NCBI GenBank assembly: GCA_016716265.1
Contig: JADJWQ010000002.1
Coordinates: forward strand, 891,001 to 955,000
DNA from: Planctomycetota bacterium
Lineage (GTDB): Bacteria; Planctomycetota; UBA1135; UBA2386
Direction of reading: 5' to 3'
Length of the DNA stretch: 64,000 nucleotides
Shown in pieces: positions 15,701-25,340 of the stretch. The position numbers and the translations under genes are program-made. The first letter of the stretch is position 1. Every line of letters begins with the position of its first letter. The notes beneath the pieces were generated by a model. It was not told where the DNA came from. It worked only from the letters and a program-made list of their open reading frames with translations, and searched no databases.

Positions 15701-17722
15701 GTGCGACGCCGCAGAGACCTCCTCGTGCTCCTCTCGATGCTCGCGCCGCTCGTCGCCGGTGCGATCGCCCGCGGGCAGCTCCGCGTCGATCTCGAGAACC
15801 GCACGATGAAGGCCCCCGACGCCGCCGAGATGGCGCTCGAGGCGCGCCGAACGGCCGAGTTCGGCCCCGACGACGCGGTGGTGATGCTGCTCGAGCCGCG
15901 CAATCCGGCGGCGGCCGAGGCCGGCGCGGACGCCGACGTGCAGGCCTGGCTCGACGAGCTGCGCACGCTGCCGGCGGTCACCGGGCTGCGCACGATCGGC
16001 GTCCCGGGCCAGCCCGGCGCCGTGCTCGCGGTCGCCGACGTCGGGGCCGGGGGAGCAGACGGTGCGCGCGCCGCGGCGGTCCGGCAGCTCGCCGAGCTCG
16101 CCCGCGCACGTGCGCCGGCGACCCACGCGCTGCGCGTCTCCGGTCAGCTGCTCGGCGAGATCGCGATCGCCGAGGCGCTGGTCGCCGAGCAGCGCCGCAT
16201 CGTGCCGGTGATCCTCGGCGGACTGCTCGCCCTGCTGCTGCTCGCGTGGCGCAGCGCGGCGCTCGCGGTGGGCGCGCTGCTGCCGGCGCTCGCCGGCATC
16301 CTCGCGCTCACCGTGCTGCAGGCCGCGCTCGACCTGCCGATCGACCCGGCCTCGGCGCTGCTCGCGCCGGTCCTGCTGACGGTCGGCGTCGCCGGTTCGG
16401 TGCACCTGATCGAGGCCTGGCGGCGCCGCCTCCGCGCCGGCGCCGACCACGTCGCCGCGAGCCACGGCGCGCTGCGCGACCTGCGCAAGCCCGCGCTGCT
16501 CGCCGTCGCGACGACGATCGCCGGCTTCGCCGGTCTGCTGCCGAGCCCGGTGCCGGCCGTCGCCCGGTTCGGCATGCTCGCGGCAGTCGGCTGCGCGCTG
16601 TGTGCCGGCATCGCGCTGCTCGCGCTGCCGCCGTGGCTGCGGCTGCTCGGCGGGCCATCCGCGCGCCGCGTCGCCCGCCGGCCGACGCAGCCGTGGCGCC
16701 TCGCCGGGCCGGGCACCGCGGTGCTGGTGCGCAACCACGCCGCCGCGGTGTCCGCGGTCGCCCTGCTCGCCACCGTGCTCGCGGGCGTCGCGATCGCACA
16801 CGTGCGCGTCGACACCGAGCCGCTGCGCATCCTCGCCCCGCGCGACCCGGTGCGGCGTGACGCCGAGCGGATCGGCGCGGTGATCGGCGGCACCGAGGTG
16901 TTCGACCTGCTCGTCGAGGGCCGCGACCCGGCGCTCGCCGGCCTGCGCTCGCTGACGCTCCAGGCACAGGTCACGGCGCTCGCCGGCGTCGTCGCGCCGA
17001 CCGGGGCCGTGCGCACCGCGCCGAGCGGCTCGCGCCTGTTCTCGTTCCTGCTCGCGCCGGGCGGCACGACGCAGCGCGAGCGCGTGTTCACCGCGGCCGA
17101 GGACGCGGCCCGCGAGCTCGGCTTCCGCGACGTCCACGCGACCGGCGCCGCGGTGCGGGTGGCGCGCGACTCGACCGCGCTCGTGCGCGGGCAGCTCCGC
17201 GGGCTGGCGTTCACGCTCGGCTTCCTGTGGCTCGCCATGCTGCTCGGCTTCCGGTCGCTGCGGCTCGCGACGCTCGGGTTGCTGCCGAACATCCTGCCCT
17301 GCCTGCTGCTGTACGGCGCGCTCGGGCTGTTCGGCATCCCGCTGTCGGTCGGCACCGCGATGGTCGGCTCGGTGATGCTCGGCCTGGTCGTCGACGACAC
17401 GATCCACTTCCTGCACGGCTATCGCGAAGCGCGGGTGTCGGGCGGCGGCCGGACCACGGCGATCGCGCGCGCGCTACTGCGCTGCGGCCGCGCCCTGACG
17501 ATCTCGAGCGTCGTGCTGGCCGCCGGCTTCGCGACCGGACTCCTCGGCGAGCTCCAGACGACGCGCGAGTTCGCGGCGCTCGCCGCCGGCACGATCGTCG
17601 CCGCCTGGTTCGCGGACGTGATCGTGCTGCCGGCGATCCTCCTCGTCGGTCGCCGCGCCGGCGCCCGCTCCGCACCCACCTTCCACCGTCCGTGCGACAC
17701 CCCGCTGACGCACACCGCATGA
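15701..17722 (+). CDS. RND/MMPL superfamily lipid exporter
   Basis: 673 residues. A first helix (LLVLLSMLAPLVAGAI) leads to a periplasmic domain. Then come two blocks of five to six helices that show the two-fold RND pattern: VPVILGGLLALLLLAW to LLALPPWLRLLGG, and GLAFTLGFLWLAMLLGF to DVIVLPAILLVG. The helix-4-like motif GLVVDDTIHFLHGYREAR in the second half carries the Asp pair used for proton coupling in MMPL/HpnN proteins. Such exporters move lipids or hydrophobic products out of the inner membrane. As first gene of the plus arm of the type III PKS locus it probably exports the phenolic lipid. The GTG start is chosen by frame and lack of upstream coding; no Shine-Dalgarno is seen. It overlaps the next gene by ATGA. 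Confidence 0.85.
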   Translation: MRRRRDLLVLLSMLAPLVAGAIARGQLRVDLENRTMKAPDAAEMALEARRTAEFGPDDAVVMLLEPRNPAAAEAGADADVQAWLDELRTLPAVTGLRTIGVPGQPGAVLAVADVGAGGADGARAAAVRQLAELARARAPATHALRVSGQLLGEIAIAEALVAEQRRIVPVILGGLLALLLLAWRSAALAVGALLPALAGILALTVLQAALDLPIDPASALLAPVLLTVGVAGSVHLIEAWRRRLRAGADHVAASHGALRDLRKPALLAVATTIAGFAGLLPSPVPAVARFGMLAAVGCALCAGIALLALPPWLRLLGGPSARRVARRPTQPWRLAGPGTAVLVRNHAAAVSAVALLATVLAGVAIAHVRVDTEPLRILAPRDPVRRDAERIGAVIGGTEVFDLLVEGRDPALAGLRSLTLQAQVTALAGVVAPTGAVRTAPSGSRLFSFLLAPGGTTQRERVFTAAEDAARELGFRDVHATGAAVRVARDSTALVRGQLRGLAFTLGFLWLAMLLGFRSLRLATLGLLPNILPCLLLYGALGLFGIPLSVGTAMVGSVMLGLVVDDTIHFLHGYREARVSGGGRTTAIARALLRCGRALTISSVVLAAGFATGLLGELQTTREFAALAAGTIVAAWFADVIVLPAILLVGRRAGARSAPTFHRPCDTPLTHTA

Positions 17723-18978
17723 GCGCCGCTCGCCACGCCGCGTCCCTGTCCGCCTGCGACGTCGCCGTCGTCGGCGCCGGCCCCGCCGGTACACACCTCG
17801 CGCTGCGCCTCGCCCGCGCCGGCCGCTCGGTCGTGCTGCTCGACCGCAGGACCTTTCCGCGCCCGAAGCCCTGCGGCGAGTTCCTGTCGCCCGAGTGCGT
17901 GCCACTGCTCGCGGAGCTCGGGCTCGCCGACGCGCTCGAGCAGGACGGTGCGCACCGCGTCGAGGGCATGCGGCTGTGCGGCGCCGGACTCACGACCGTG
18001 GGTCGCTTCCTGCCGGTCGCACCCGCTGGCCGCGCGCCCGCGCACGGCTACGCGCTGCGGCGCGAGCTGCTCGATCTGCGCAGCTTCGAGGCCTGCGTGC
18101 GCCAGCCGGGGGTCACCGTGCTCGCCGGCCACGCGTTCACCGGGCTCGTCCGCGCTGCGGACGGCACCGTTTGCGGGCTCCGGCTGCTCGACCCCGACCA
18201 CCGCCCGCTGCAGCTCCCGGCCCGCTTCACGGTCGGCGCCGACGGTGTGCACAGCCGCGTCGCCTGCGCGCTCGACGTGCAGCGTCCGCACCGCTGGCTG
18301 GATCGCTTCGCGATCGTCGCGCGCTTCGCCGACCCGGCACCGCGCGAGCTCGCCGAGGTGCACTTCCTCGCCGGCGCCTACGCGGCGATGGCACCGATCG
18401 ACGCCGGCGAGCTGACTCTCAACCTGGTGTTCGACCGCGCCGCCCTGCCGCGCGGACCGCGCGGGATGGAGGCGTTCCTGCGCGCCCGGCTGCGCGAGGC
18501 GACCGGCCTGCCACGCGAGCTCGCCGAGCGGCCGCTGACACAGCCGTTGCGCGCCTGCGGTCCGCTGGCCATGCGCACGACGGCCCAGGTGGTCGCCGGC
18601 GCCGCGCTGGTCGGCGACGCCTGCGGCTACGTCGACCCGGTGACGGGGGAAGGGCTGTTCTTCGCGATGCGCGGAGCGGCGCTGCTCGCCGGGCACCTCG
18701 ACGCCGCGCTCGCGCAGGGCCGCACCGACGCCGCCAGCCTCGCCGGCTACGTGCGCGCACGCCGCCGTGAATTCGGGCCGCGCTTCGCACTCGCGACGCT
18801 GCTGCAGCGCGGGATGCGCCACCCGCGCGTGCTGCGGACGTTCCTCGCGCTGCTCGCCGCGCGCCCGCGCTGCGCCGACCTGCTGGTCACGCTGACCGGC
18901 GACACGCTGCCACCGCGCGCGCTGCTCACGCCGCGCCGCCTGTGGTGGGCGCTGGGACGCTCGCCGCGCGTCGCGTAG
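17719..18978 (+). CDS. FAD-dependent oxidoreductase, geranylgeranyl-reductase/hydroxylase type
   Basis: 419 residues. The Rossmann dinucleotide motif VVGAGPAGTHLALRLARAG lies at about 16-34. KPCGEFLSPECVPLLAELGL matches the geranylgeranyl reductase and SrsC-like group. VGADGVHSRVA is the DG motif, and LVGDACGYVDPVTGEGLFFAM is the GD motif that binds the FAD ribityl. Members reduce isoprenoid double bonds or hydroxylate aromatic rings. Beside a type III PKS and methyltransferases, hydroxylation of an alkylresorcinol to a hydroxyquinol or quinone, as with SrsC, is the best guess. The start ATG overlaps the exporter stop (ATGA), and the two arms are probably coexpressed. Its substrate is not known. 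Confidence 0.87.
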   Translation: MSAARHAASLSACDVAVVGAGPAGTHLALRLARAGRSVVLLDRRTFPRPKPCGEFLSPECVPLLAELGLADALEQDGAHRVEGMRLCGAGLTTVGRFLPVAPAGRAPAHGYALRRELLDLRSFEACVRQPGVTVLAGHAFTGLVRAADGTVCGLRLLDPDHRPLQLPARFTVGADGVHSRVACALDVQRPHRWLDRFAIVARFADPAPRELAEVHFLAGAYAAMAPIDAGELTLNLVFDRAALPRGPRGMEAFLRARLREATGLPRELAERPLTQPLRACGPLAMRTTAQVVAGAALVGDACGYVDPVTGEGLFFAMRGAALLAGHLDAALAQGRTDAASLAGYVRARRREFGPRFALATLLQRGMRHPRVLRTFLALLAARPRCADLLVTLTGDTLPPRALLTPRRLWWALGRSPRVA

Positions 18979-19009
18979 CCTGACGCGCGAATCCGCGGAC
19001 CCGACGGCC

Positions 19010-20526
19010 GTGACGCGCATCCGCTACACGATCGGTCAGAAGCTCGGCGCGCTGCACGTCGGCGTCGTGATCGCACTCGCCGCGGTCACCGCGCTGGTCG
19101 CACTGCAGCTCCGCGGTGTCGAGACCGACGTCAACCGGCTGCTGGAGGAGAACCGCGAGCTCGCCGTCACCAACGAGCTGACCGCGGCCGTCGACGAGCT
19201 CGACTTCGCGCTGGCCAGACCGGACGCCGTGGAACGCGGGGCGCCGGGTGCCGTCGAGGTCCAGCGCCACCTGCAGCGGCTCGCGACCATCGTCGCGCAG
19301 CTTCGCAGCGCGCAGCCCGACGACCCGTCGCGCGAGGAGCACTCCGATGCCGAGGCGCGGATCGCCGACTCGATCGCCGCGGACCTCGAGGCGTGCGCCG
19401 ACCTGCTCGCGACCGGGGCCGCTCCAGCGGCGCTGATCGCCCGGCTCGCGCACCTGCGACGCTACGCCGAGACGCTCGACGGCGAGCGCCGCCGCGAGGC
19501 CGCCCGCGCGGCAGCCGACGTCCGCGCGCGCAACGACACCACCGCGCGCGTCGCCGTCGCGACGATGCTGGTCGTCGCGGTCGCGCTGTGCGGCGCCTGG
19601 CTGTTCGTCCGGCGCACCGTGGTCGTGCCGATCCGCGAGCTCCACGAGCGCGCCGAGCGGCTCGGCCGCGGCGACCCCGACGTCCGCCCCCACCGCCGGC
19701 GCCACGACGAGATCGGGCAGCTCGCCGAGGCGTTCGCCGACATGGCCGACCGCATCGCGCACACGCACGGTCGCCTGCGGGAGAAGGTGCAGACGCGCAC
19801 GCGCGACTTCGTCCGCGCCGCCCGCGTCGCCGACCTCGGCGTGCTGGCGGCGGGCGTCGCACACGAGATCAACAACCCGCTCGGCTCGATCACGTCCTGT
19901 GCGGAGGGTCTGCTGCGCCGCCTCGCGCGCGGCTCGATCGACCCCGACGACCAGCGCGAGTACCTGCAGACGATCGCCGACGAGGCCTACCGCGCGCGGA
20001 CGATCACCGGCCGGTTGCTCGAGCTCGCCCGACCGGCCCCCCCGGCGCGCGAGCCGATCGACGTGCGGCGGCTGCTCGCGGAGGTCGAGCGGCTCGCGCC
20101 GCGCCAGCTCGCGGACGTCGAGCTCACGCTGCGCACCCGTGTGGTCGAGCCGCTGCCCGCGCTACGCGCGGACCGCGGCGAGCTGCTGCAGGCGCTGCTC
20201 AACCTCGTGCGCAACGCCGCGGACGCCTCCGTCGCCGCGGGACCCGGTCCGCACCCGATCGACGTGACCGCGGCGCGCGCCGCCGACGGCGGTGTCGAGC
20301 TCGCGGTCGCCGACCGCGGCGTCGGTGTGCCACCAGCGGATGCGGAGCGGGTGTTCGAGCCGTTCTTCACGACGAAACCACCCGGCCGTGGCACCGGTCT
20401 CGGTCTCGCGCTGATCGCGGCGATCGCCGAGACGCACGGCGGCAGCGTGCGCCTCGATCCGGCCTGGTCGCCGGGCGCCCGTTTCGTGCTGTGGCTGCCG
20501 CCGGCCGACGGCGACGGAGCCGCCCC

Positions 20527-20530
<4 letters not shown>
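19010..20530 (+). CDS. Two-component sensor histidine kinase (HAMP, HisKA, HATPase)
   Basis: 506 residues. Helix 1 is LGALHVGVVIALAAVTALVAL and helix 2 is VAVATMLVVAVALCGAWLFV (about 182-201); they enclose a helical periplasmic sensor of about 140 residues. A HAMP segment (VPIRELHERAERLGRGDP) follows. The phospho-acceptor is His285 in AAGVAHEINNPLGSI. The ATPase has N (LLNLVRNAADAS), G1 (ADRGVGVPP), F (VFEPFFTTKPPGRGTGLGLAL) and G2 boxes. The GTG start lies 31 bases after the oxidoreductase gene, and the 3' end overlaps the sigma-54 activator gene by four bases. It probably senses an envelope or lipid signal and controls the type III PKS locus through that regulator. The ligand is unknown. 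Confidence 0.93.
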
Positions 20531-21879
<1,349 letters not shown>

Positions 21880-21941
21880 GCGCAGCCGACGCGCGTGCGC
21901 CGCCCGGGCCACATTCCGCGCCCCGCGCGACCGCGCCCGCC

Positions 21942-21947
21942 TACGAT
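21942..21947 (+). promoter_or_regulatory. Candidate -10 element (TACGAT)
   Basis: CCTACGATGC lies in the short gap after the sigma-54 regulator gene and 46 bases before the start of the beta-helix protein gene. It is one example of the recurrent TAnnnT element in this window. Confidence 0.35.
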
Positions 21948-21993
21948 GCGGGCGGCCTCGCTCGACTCTCTCGCCAACCCCAGGAACCACGCC

Positions 21994-23355
21994 ATGCGCT
22001 TCCCGCTCGTTCTCGTCTCGTTCGTCCTCTGCGCCGGGCTGCAGGCACAGACCCCGACCACCTGGTTCGTCGACGCCGCGATCGGCAGCGACACGAATCC
22101 CGGCCTGACGCGCAATGCTCCGCTGCGCTCGCTGACCTACGCGGTCTCCGTCGCGTTCGACGACGACACCATCGTCGTGCTCCCGGGCACCTACTCGCCG
22201 ACCGGTACCGGTGAGATCTACCCGATCCAGCTCGGCAACAACCGGAGCCAGCTCCGCGTCAAGATCATCGCGGAGGGCGGCCCCGCGGTGACGATCCTCG
22301 ACGGCGAGCAGCAGATGGTCGGCGCCGGCGTGCCCATGCTGCGAATCCTCTACATGGCGGAGGGCACCAGCGTCGAGGGCTTCAGGTTCACCAACACCGG
22401 CTCGGCGAGCTACTGGTCGATGGCGATCCGGCTCGGCTCGACCAGCGGCCAGCAATACGCCGCCAAGGACGTGTCGATCCTCGGCTGCGTGTTCGACAAC
22501 TGCTACCGCGGCATCGTCGTGTTCGGCAGCGAGCCCGCCAATGGCAACCAGACCGAGGGCTGTCGCATCCACGACAACCTGTTCGTCAATTGCCAGCACC
22601 GTTCGTTGGCCGTGTGGGGTCCGGGCGTGAACTACGCCTACAACAACACGATCGTCAACTCGGGCCACGACTCGATCTGGGTCGACTCGCTGCCGACGCA
22701 GGCCTCGTCCAATGCGGTGATCCAGAACAACGTCGTGGTCGGCGGGGCGGTCGGCGGCATCGCGGTCGGCCCCAATGGCCTGACCGCCGTCATCGAGAGC
22801 AACCTCGCCTGGCAGAACTTCGCGGACTGGTCCGGCTTCACACCGACCGCGTCGAACCTGGTCGCCGACCCGCTGTTCGTCAGCCCGACCGACCTGCACC
22901 TGAGCGCAGGCTCGCCCGCGTTGCAGTCGGGCTCGACCGCCGGGCTGCCGGAGCTCCGGCTCGACCACGACGGCATGAGCCGCCTGCACGACTCGGACGG
23001 CAATGGCACGGCCGACCTGGATCGTGGCGCCTACCAGCGCAGCGACTACGGCATGACCCTGAGCGGCACCTGGGACCTCGGCCAGACCGTGCAGTTCGGC
23101 TACCGCGCCGCGGCGCCCGGCGGTGGCGTGCTGGTGTTCGCGACCCGGCGCAGCGCCATCCCGCTGCTGAACTTCGGCGTGTTCGCCGTCGATCCGTTCA
23201 CGGTGCTCGCGAGCGCGCCGATCGGGCCGGTGCCGTCGAGCGTCCCGTTCCAGATCCCGAACCTCGCCGCGCTGCACGGCGCCTACCTCGTCATGCAGGG
23301 CGTCTACGTCGGTGCGAGCATCCACTTCCTGAACGCGGTCGAGCGCGGGCTCTGA
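21994..23355 (+). CDS. Secreted right-handed beta-helix protein (DUF1565-like)
   Basis: 453 residues. The ATG at 21994, after CAGGA, opens a signal peptide (MRFPLVLVSFVLCAGLQAQ). The mature start TWFVDAAIGSDTNPGLTRNAPLRSL is the typical DUF1565 beginning of planctomycete parallel beta-helix proteins. Repeated coils follow: SVEGFRFTNTGS, ILGCVFDNCYRGIVVFG, IHDNLFVNCQ, YAYNNTIVNSGHDS and VIQNNVVVGGAVGG. Residues 340-453 form a C-terminal beta module (LSGTWDLGQTVQFGYRAA, IPLLNFGVFAVDP) that resembles the FGxGC module but lacks the Cys. Beta-helix proteins of this type bind or cut polysaccharides such as pectin-like polymers, but no catalytic residues can be fixed here. Confidence 0.85.
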   Translation: MRFPLVLVSFVLCAGLQAQTPTTWFVDAAIGSDTNPGLTRNAPLRSLTYAVSVAFDDDTIVVLPGTYSPTGTGEIYPIQLGNNRSQLRVKIIAEGGPAVTILDGEQQMVGAGVPMLRILYMAEGTSVEGFRFTNTGSASYWSMAIRLGSTSGQQYAAKDVSILGCVFDNCYRGIVVFGSEPANGNQTEGCRIHDNLFVNCQHRSLAVWGPGVNYAYNNTIVNSGHDSIWVDSLPTQASSNAVIQNNVVVGGAVGGIAVGPNGLTAVIESNLAWQNFADWSGFTPTASNLVADPLFVSPTDLHLSAGSPALQSGSTAGLPELRLDHDGMSRLHDSDGNGTADLDRGAYQRSDYGMTLSGTWDLGQTVQFGYRAAAPGGGVLVFATRRSAIPLLNFGVFAVDPFTVLASAPIGPVPSSVPFQIPNLAALHGAYLVMQGVYVGASIHFLNAVERGL

Positions 23356-23362
23356 GGTCGGC

Positions 23363-23381
23363 GCGCGGCCGGCGGCCGCGC
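23363..23381. terminator. GC-only stem-loop after the beta-helix gene
   Basis: Arms GCGCGGCC (23363-23370) and GGCCGCGC (23374-23381) with a three-base loop, eight bases after the stop codon. No T tract follows. It could end transcription or only pause it. Confidence 0.4.
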
Positions 23382-23440
23382 CGCGCGGATCCGCCCTGCG
23401 GTCTCGCGCCGGCCGCCCCTGTGCGCCGAGGAGCTCCACC

Positions 23441-24166
23441 ATGCGCCCGCAAGACATCCGCGTGTTCAAGGAAGTCGCGCGCGACTTCGACGTCTGGATC
23501 CTCGTCCGCGAGACCAACGAGGCCTCGCTGCGCTGGATCGGCGAGCCCGGCTTCACGCCGAAGCCGATCGACTGCAAGGCGAAGACGGCCGACATCGGGC
23601 CGCTCGCCGGGCTGGTCGTCGACCCGTATCGCCGCAGGGACTGCATCTCGGAGGCCCGCCGCGGCAAGGCTCGCGACTGCTGGGCCGACTTCGAGAAGGT
23701 GTTGCGCGCCGACCGTGAGCGACGCGTCCCCGAGTGGGGCGTCCGCGACGCGCCGGGCGACGAGTTCCACGGCGCGGTGACCTTCCGCGGCAGCTACGTG
23801 CACGGCGACTACGACCTGAAGGACGTGATCGACGCCGAGCACTTCGCGCGGAACCTCGGCGTGCACGACACGCTGCGCGGCCAGAAGCACGTCTGGAGCC
23901 CCGAGTATCGCCGCGTCCGCGACGAGCTGAACCGCAGGCTCGGCATCGAGATGATCCAGCACGGCGCCGAGGCGCAGTACGCGGATCACAGCGACGAGAT
24001 GGTCCGGCTGTTCGCACCACAGGGCTTCACGGCGACCTTCCACAGCGCTCGCGAGCTCCGCCGCTTCTACGAGATGCACGGCCGCCAGACGTTGACCGGC
24101 CAGCCGTCCGACCACCGCGGTGATCCGAACTGGCGGCCGCGGATCCTGCCGGGCGGCCGCCGCTGA
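23441..24166 (+). CDS. Minimal edema-factor/ExoY-like nucleotidyl cyclase homologue
   Basis: 241 residues, no signal peptide, clear GAGGAG site seven bases before ATG. I recognise the catalytic core of anthrax edema factor (EF)-type cyclases (PF03497), comparing with EF from memory. FKEVARDFDVWILVRETN (9-26) matches FKKIARELNTYILFRPVN, including Arg329 (Arg23 here). GFTPKPIDCKAKTADIGPLAG matches the EF segment ending HGKSSDWGPVAG, so Lys41 and Lys48 equal catalytic Lys346 and Lys353, while EF His351 is Lys46. HGDYDLKDV gives the metal-binding Asp123 and Asp125. IQHGAEAQ gives His174, equal to His577. The linker from Lys48 to Asp123 is 75 residues against about 138 in EF, so the second lobe is much reduced. 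Activity (cAMP or another cyclic nucleotide) is inferred. The neighbours are secreted proteins, not a toxin locus. Confidence 0.75.
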   Translation: MRPQDIRVFKEVARDFDVWILVRETNEASLRWIGEPGFTPKPIDCKAKTADIGPLAGLVVDPYRRRDCISEARRGKARDCWADFEKVLRADRERRVPEWGVRDAPGDEFHGAVTFRGSYVHGDYDLKDVIDAEHFARNLGVHDTLRGQKHVWSPEYRRVRDELNRRLGIEMIQHGAEAQYADHSDEMVRLFAPQGFTATFHSARELRRFYEMHGRQTLTGQPSDHRGDPNWRPRILPGGRR

Positions 24167-24200
24167 CGCGACGGCCGTGCGGACTTCGCGGGAGCCGCGC

Positions 24201-24206
24201 TACGCT
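24201..24206 (+). promoter_or_regulatory. Candidate -10 element (TACGCT)
   Basis: GCGCTACGCT ends about ten bases before the ATG at 24216, so transcription would begin at or next to the start codon. The same arrangement is seen before the secreted-protein gene at 542. Confidence 0.4.
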
Positions 24207-24215
24207 CCCCGCGTG

Positions 24216-25328
24216 ATGCCCCCGACCCGGCCCCGGACCATCCTGTCCCTGCTCGCCGCGCTCGCCGCGAGCGCCTGCGACTCGAGCCCTCGCGACGTCG
24301 CCGACGCGCTCGCCCGCGCCGAGTCGCGCCGCGGCGAGGTCCGCGCGGTGGTCGCCGGACTGCTCGCTGCCGGCCCGGCCGCGCTCGCGCGCGACGACGG
24401 CCACGTCTACACCGTCGACGTCGGCCAGCTGATGACCTGGACCGCACTCGCGGGCGAGCGCGACTGGTACGCACAGCTCCGCGACCTCGTCGTGCGCGAG
24501 CTCGTCATCGACGAGCCCGAGCAGGACTTCACCCGCGGCTTCGTCGCCTGGCGGTTCCTGCCCGGCACGCCGCGCAGCGCGCGCGACGCGTCGGGCACCA
24601 CCGAGGCGCTGCGCATCGCGGAGGCGCTGTGGGAGGGCGCCGAGCGCTTCGGCCGCCTCGACGACCGCGAGCTCGCGCTGCGGATCCTGCATGGCTATGC
24701 GCGCCACGCCTACGTCGACCAGGGTGTCTGGCTGATCCGTAACTACTTCAACCTCGGCCAGCGCAGCTTCGCACCGAACTCCTACCTCGTCGACTACGAC
24801 CCCGACCTCTGCCGGCGTGTCGCGGACGCGACCGGCGACCCCGTGCTCGGCGAGGTCGCGGCGCGCGCCACGGAGCTCGTCCGCGCGGCCCGCTCGCCGG
24901 CCGGGCTGCTGCACGCGATCGTCCAACCCGAGGTGCTGACGCTCAGCGGGGTGCCGGGTGCGATCTTCTCACCCAACGACATCGAGCAGCTCAGCAACGT
25001 GCTCGCCGTCGCGGAGCGCAGCGCGCGCACCAGCCCCGACGTCGCGCGGGGCGTCCTCGCCTTCGCGCTGCGCGCGCTGCCGACCGGGCGTCTGAACTTC
25101 AATGCGTCGACCGGCGAACCGATCGGCCTCGCGTCGGCGCGCGCCGAGACGCACGCACCGCTGACGCGCCTCGCGGCGAACCTCGCCGACCGCTCGGCGA
25201 CCTTCGTGGCGCTGTCCGCCCTGCTCGCGAGCTCGGGCACCCTGCCGGGCGACGGCACGCGGCTGTACGTGGCCGGCGAGACGCTGCTCGCGCTGGAGCA
25301 CGCGATCGCGCTGCTGCGCGCGGGCTGA
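24216..25328 (+). CDS. Lipoprotein, possible six-hairpin glycosidase fold
   Basis: 370 residues. It begins with a lipoprotein signal (TILSLLAALAASAC, lipobox Cys near residue 20). The mature protein is almost all helical with paired helices, for example DVGQLMTWTALAGERDWYAQL, RIAEALWEGAERFGRLDDRELAL and YVDQGVWLIRNYFNLGQRSF, then NSYLVDYDPDLCRRVADATG. The order of helices and the conserved aromatic and Asp residues at helix ends recall (alpha/alpha)6-barrel glycosidases such as GH8, but no catalytic pair can be named. The start could also be GTG 24213, directly before the ATG. It follows the cyclase-like gene with a 49-base gap that holds its own -10-like element. Function unknown. Confidence 0.65.
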   Translation: MPPTRPRTILSLLAALAASACDSSPRDVADALARAESRRGEVRAVVAGLLAAGPAALARDDGHVYTVDVGQLMTWTALAGERDWYAQLRDLVVRELVIDEPEQDFTRGFVAWRFLPGTPRSARDASGTTEALRIAEALWEGAERFGRLDDRELALRILHGYARHAYVDQGVWLIRNYFNLGQRSFAPNSYLVDYDPDLCRRVADATGDPVLGEVAARATELVRAARSPAGLLHAIVQPEVLTLSGVPGAIFSPNDIEQLSNVLAVAERSARTSPDVARGVLAFALRALPTGRLNFNASTGEPIGLASARAETHAPLTRLAANLADRSATFVALSALLASSGTLPGDGTRLYVAGETLLALEHAIALLRAG

Positions 25329-25340
25329 CACCCGATCACG

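Noticed and set aside
23441..24166. Reading the edema-factor-like gene as part of a secreted toxin system
   Set aside because: No leader, no secretion or immunity gene nearby, and ordinary codon use and neighbours; a cellular enzyme is more likely.
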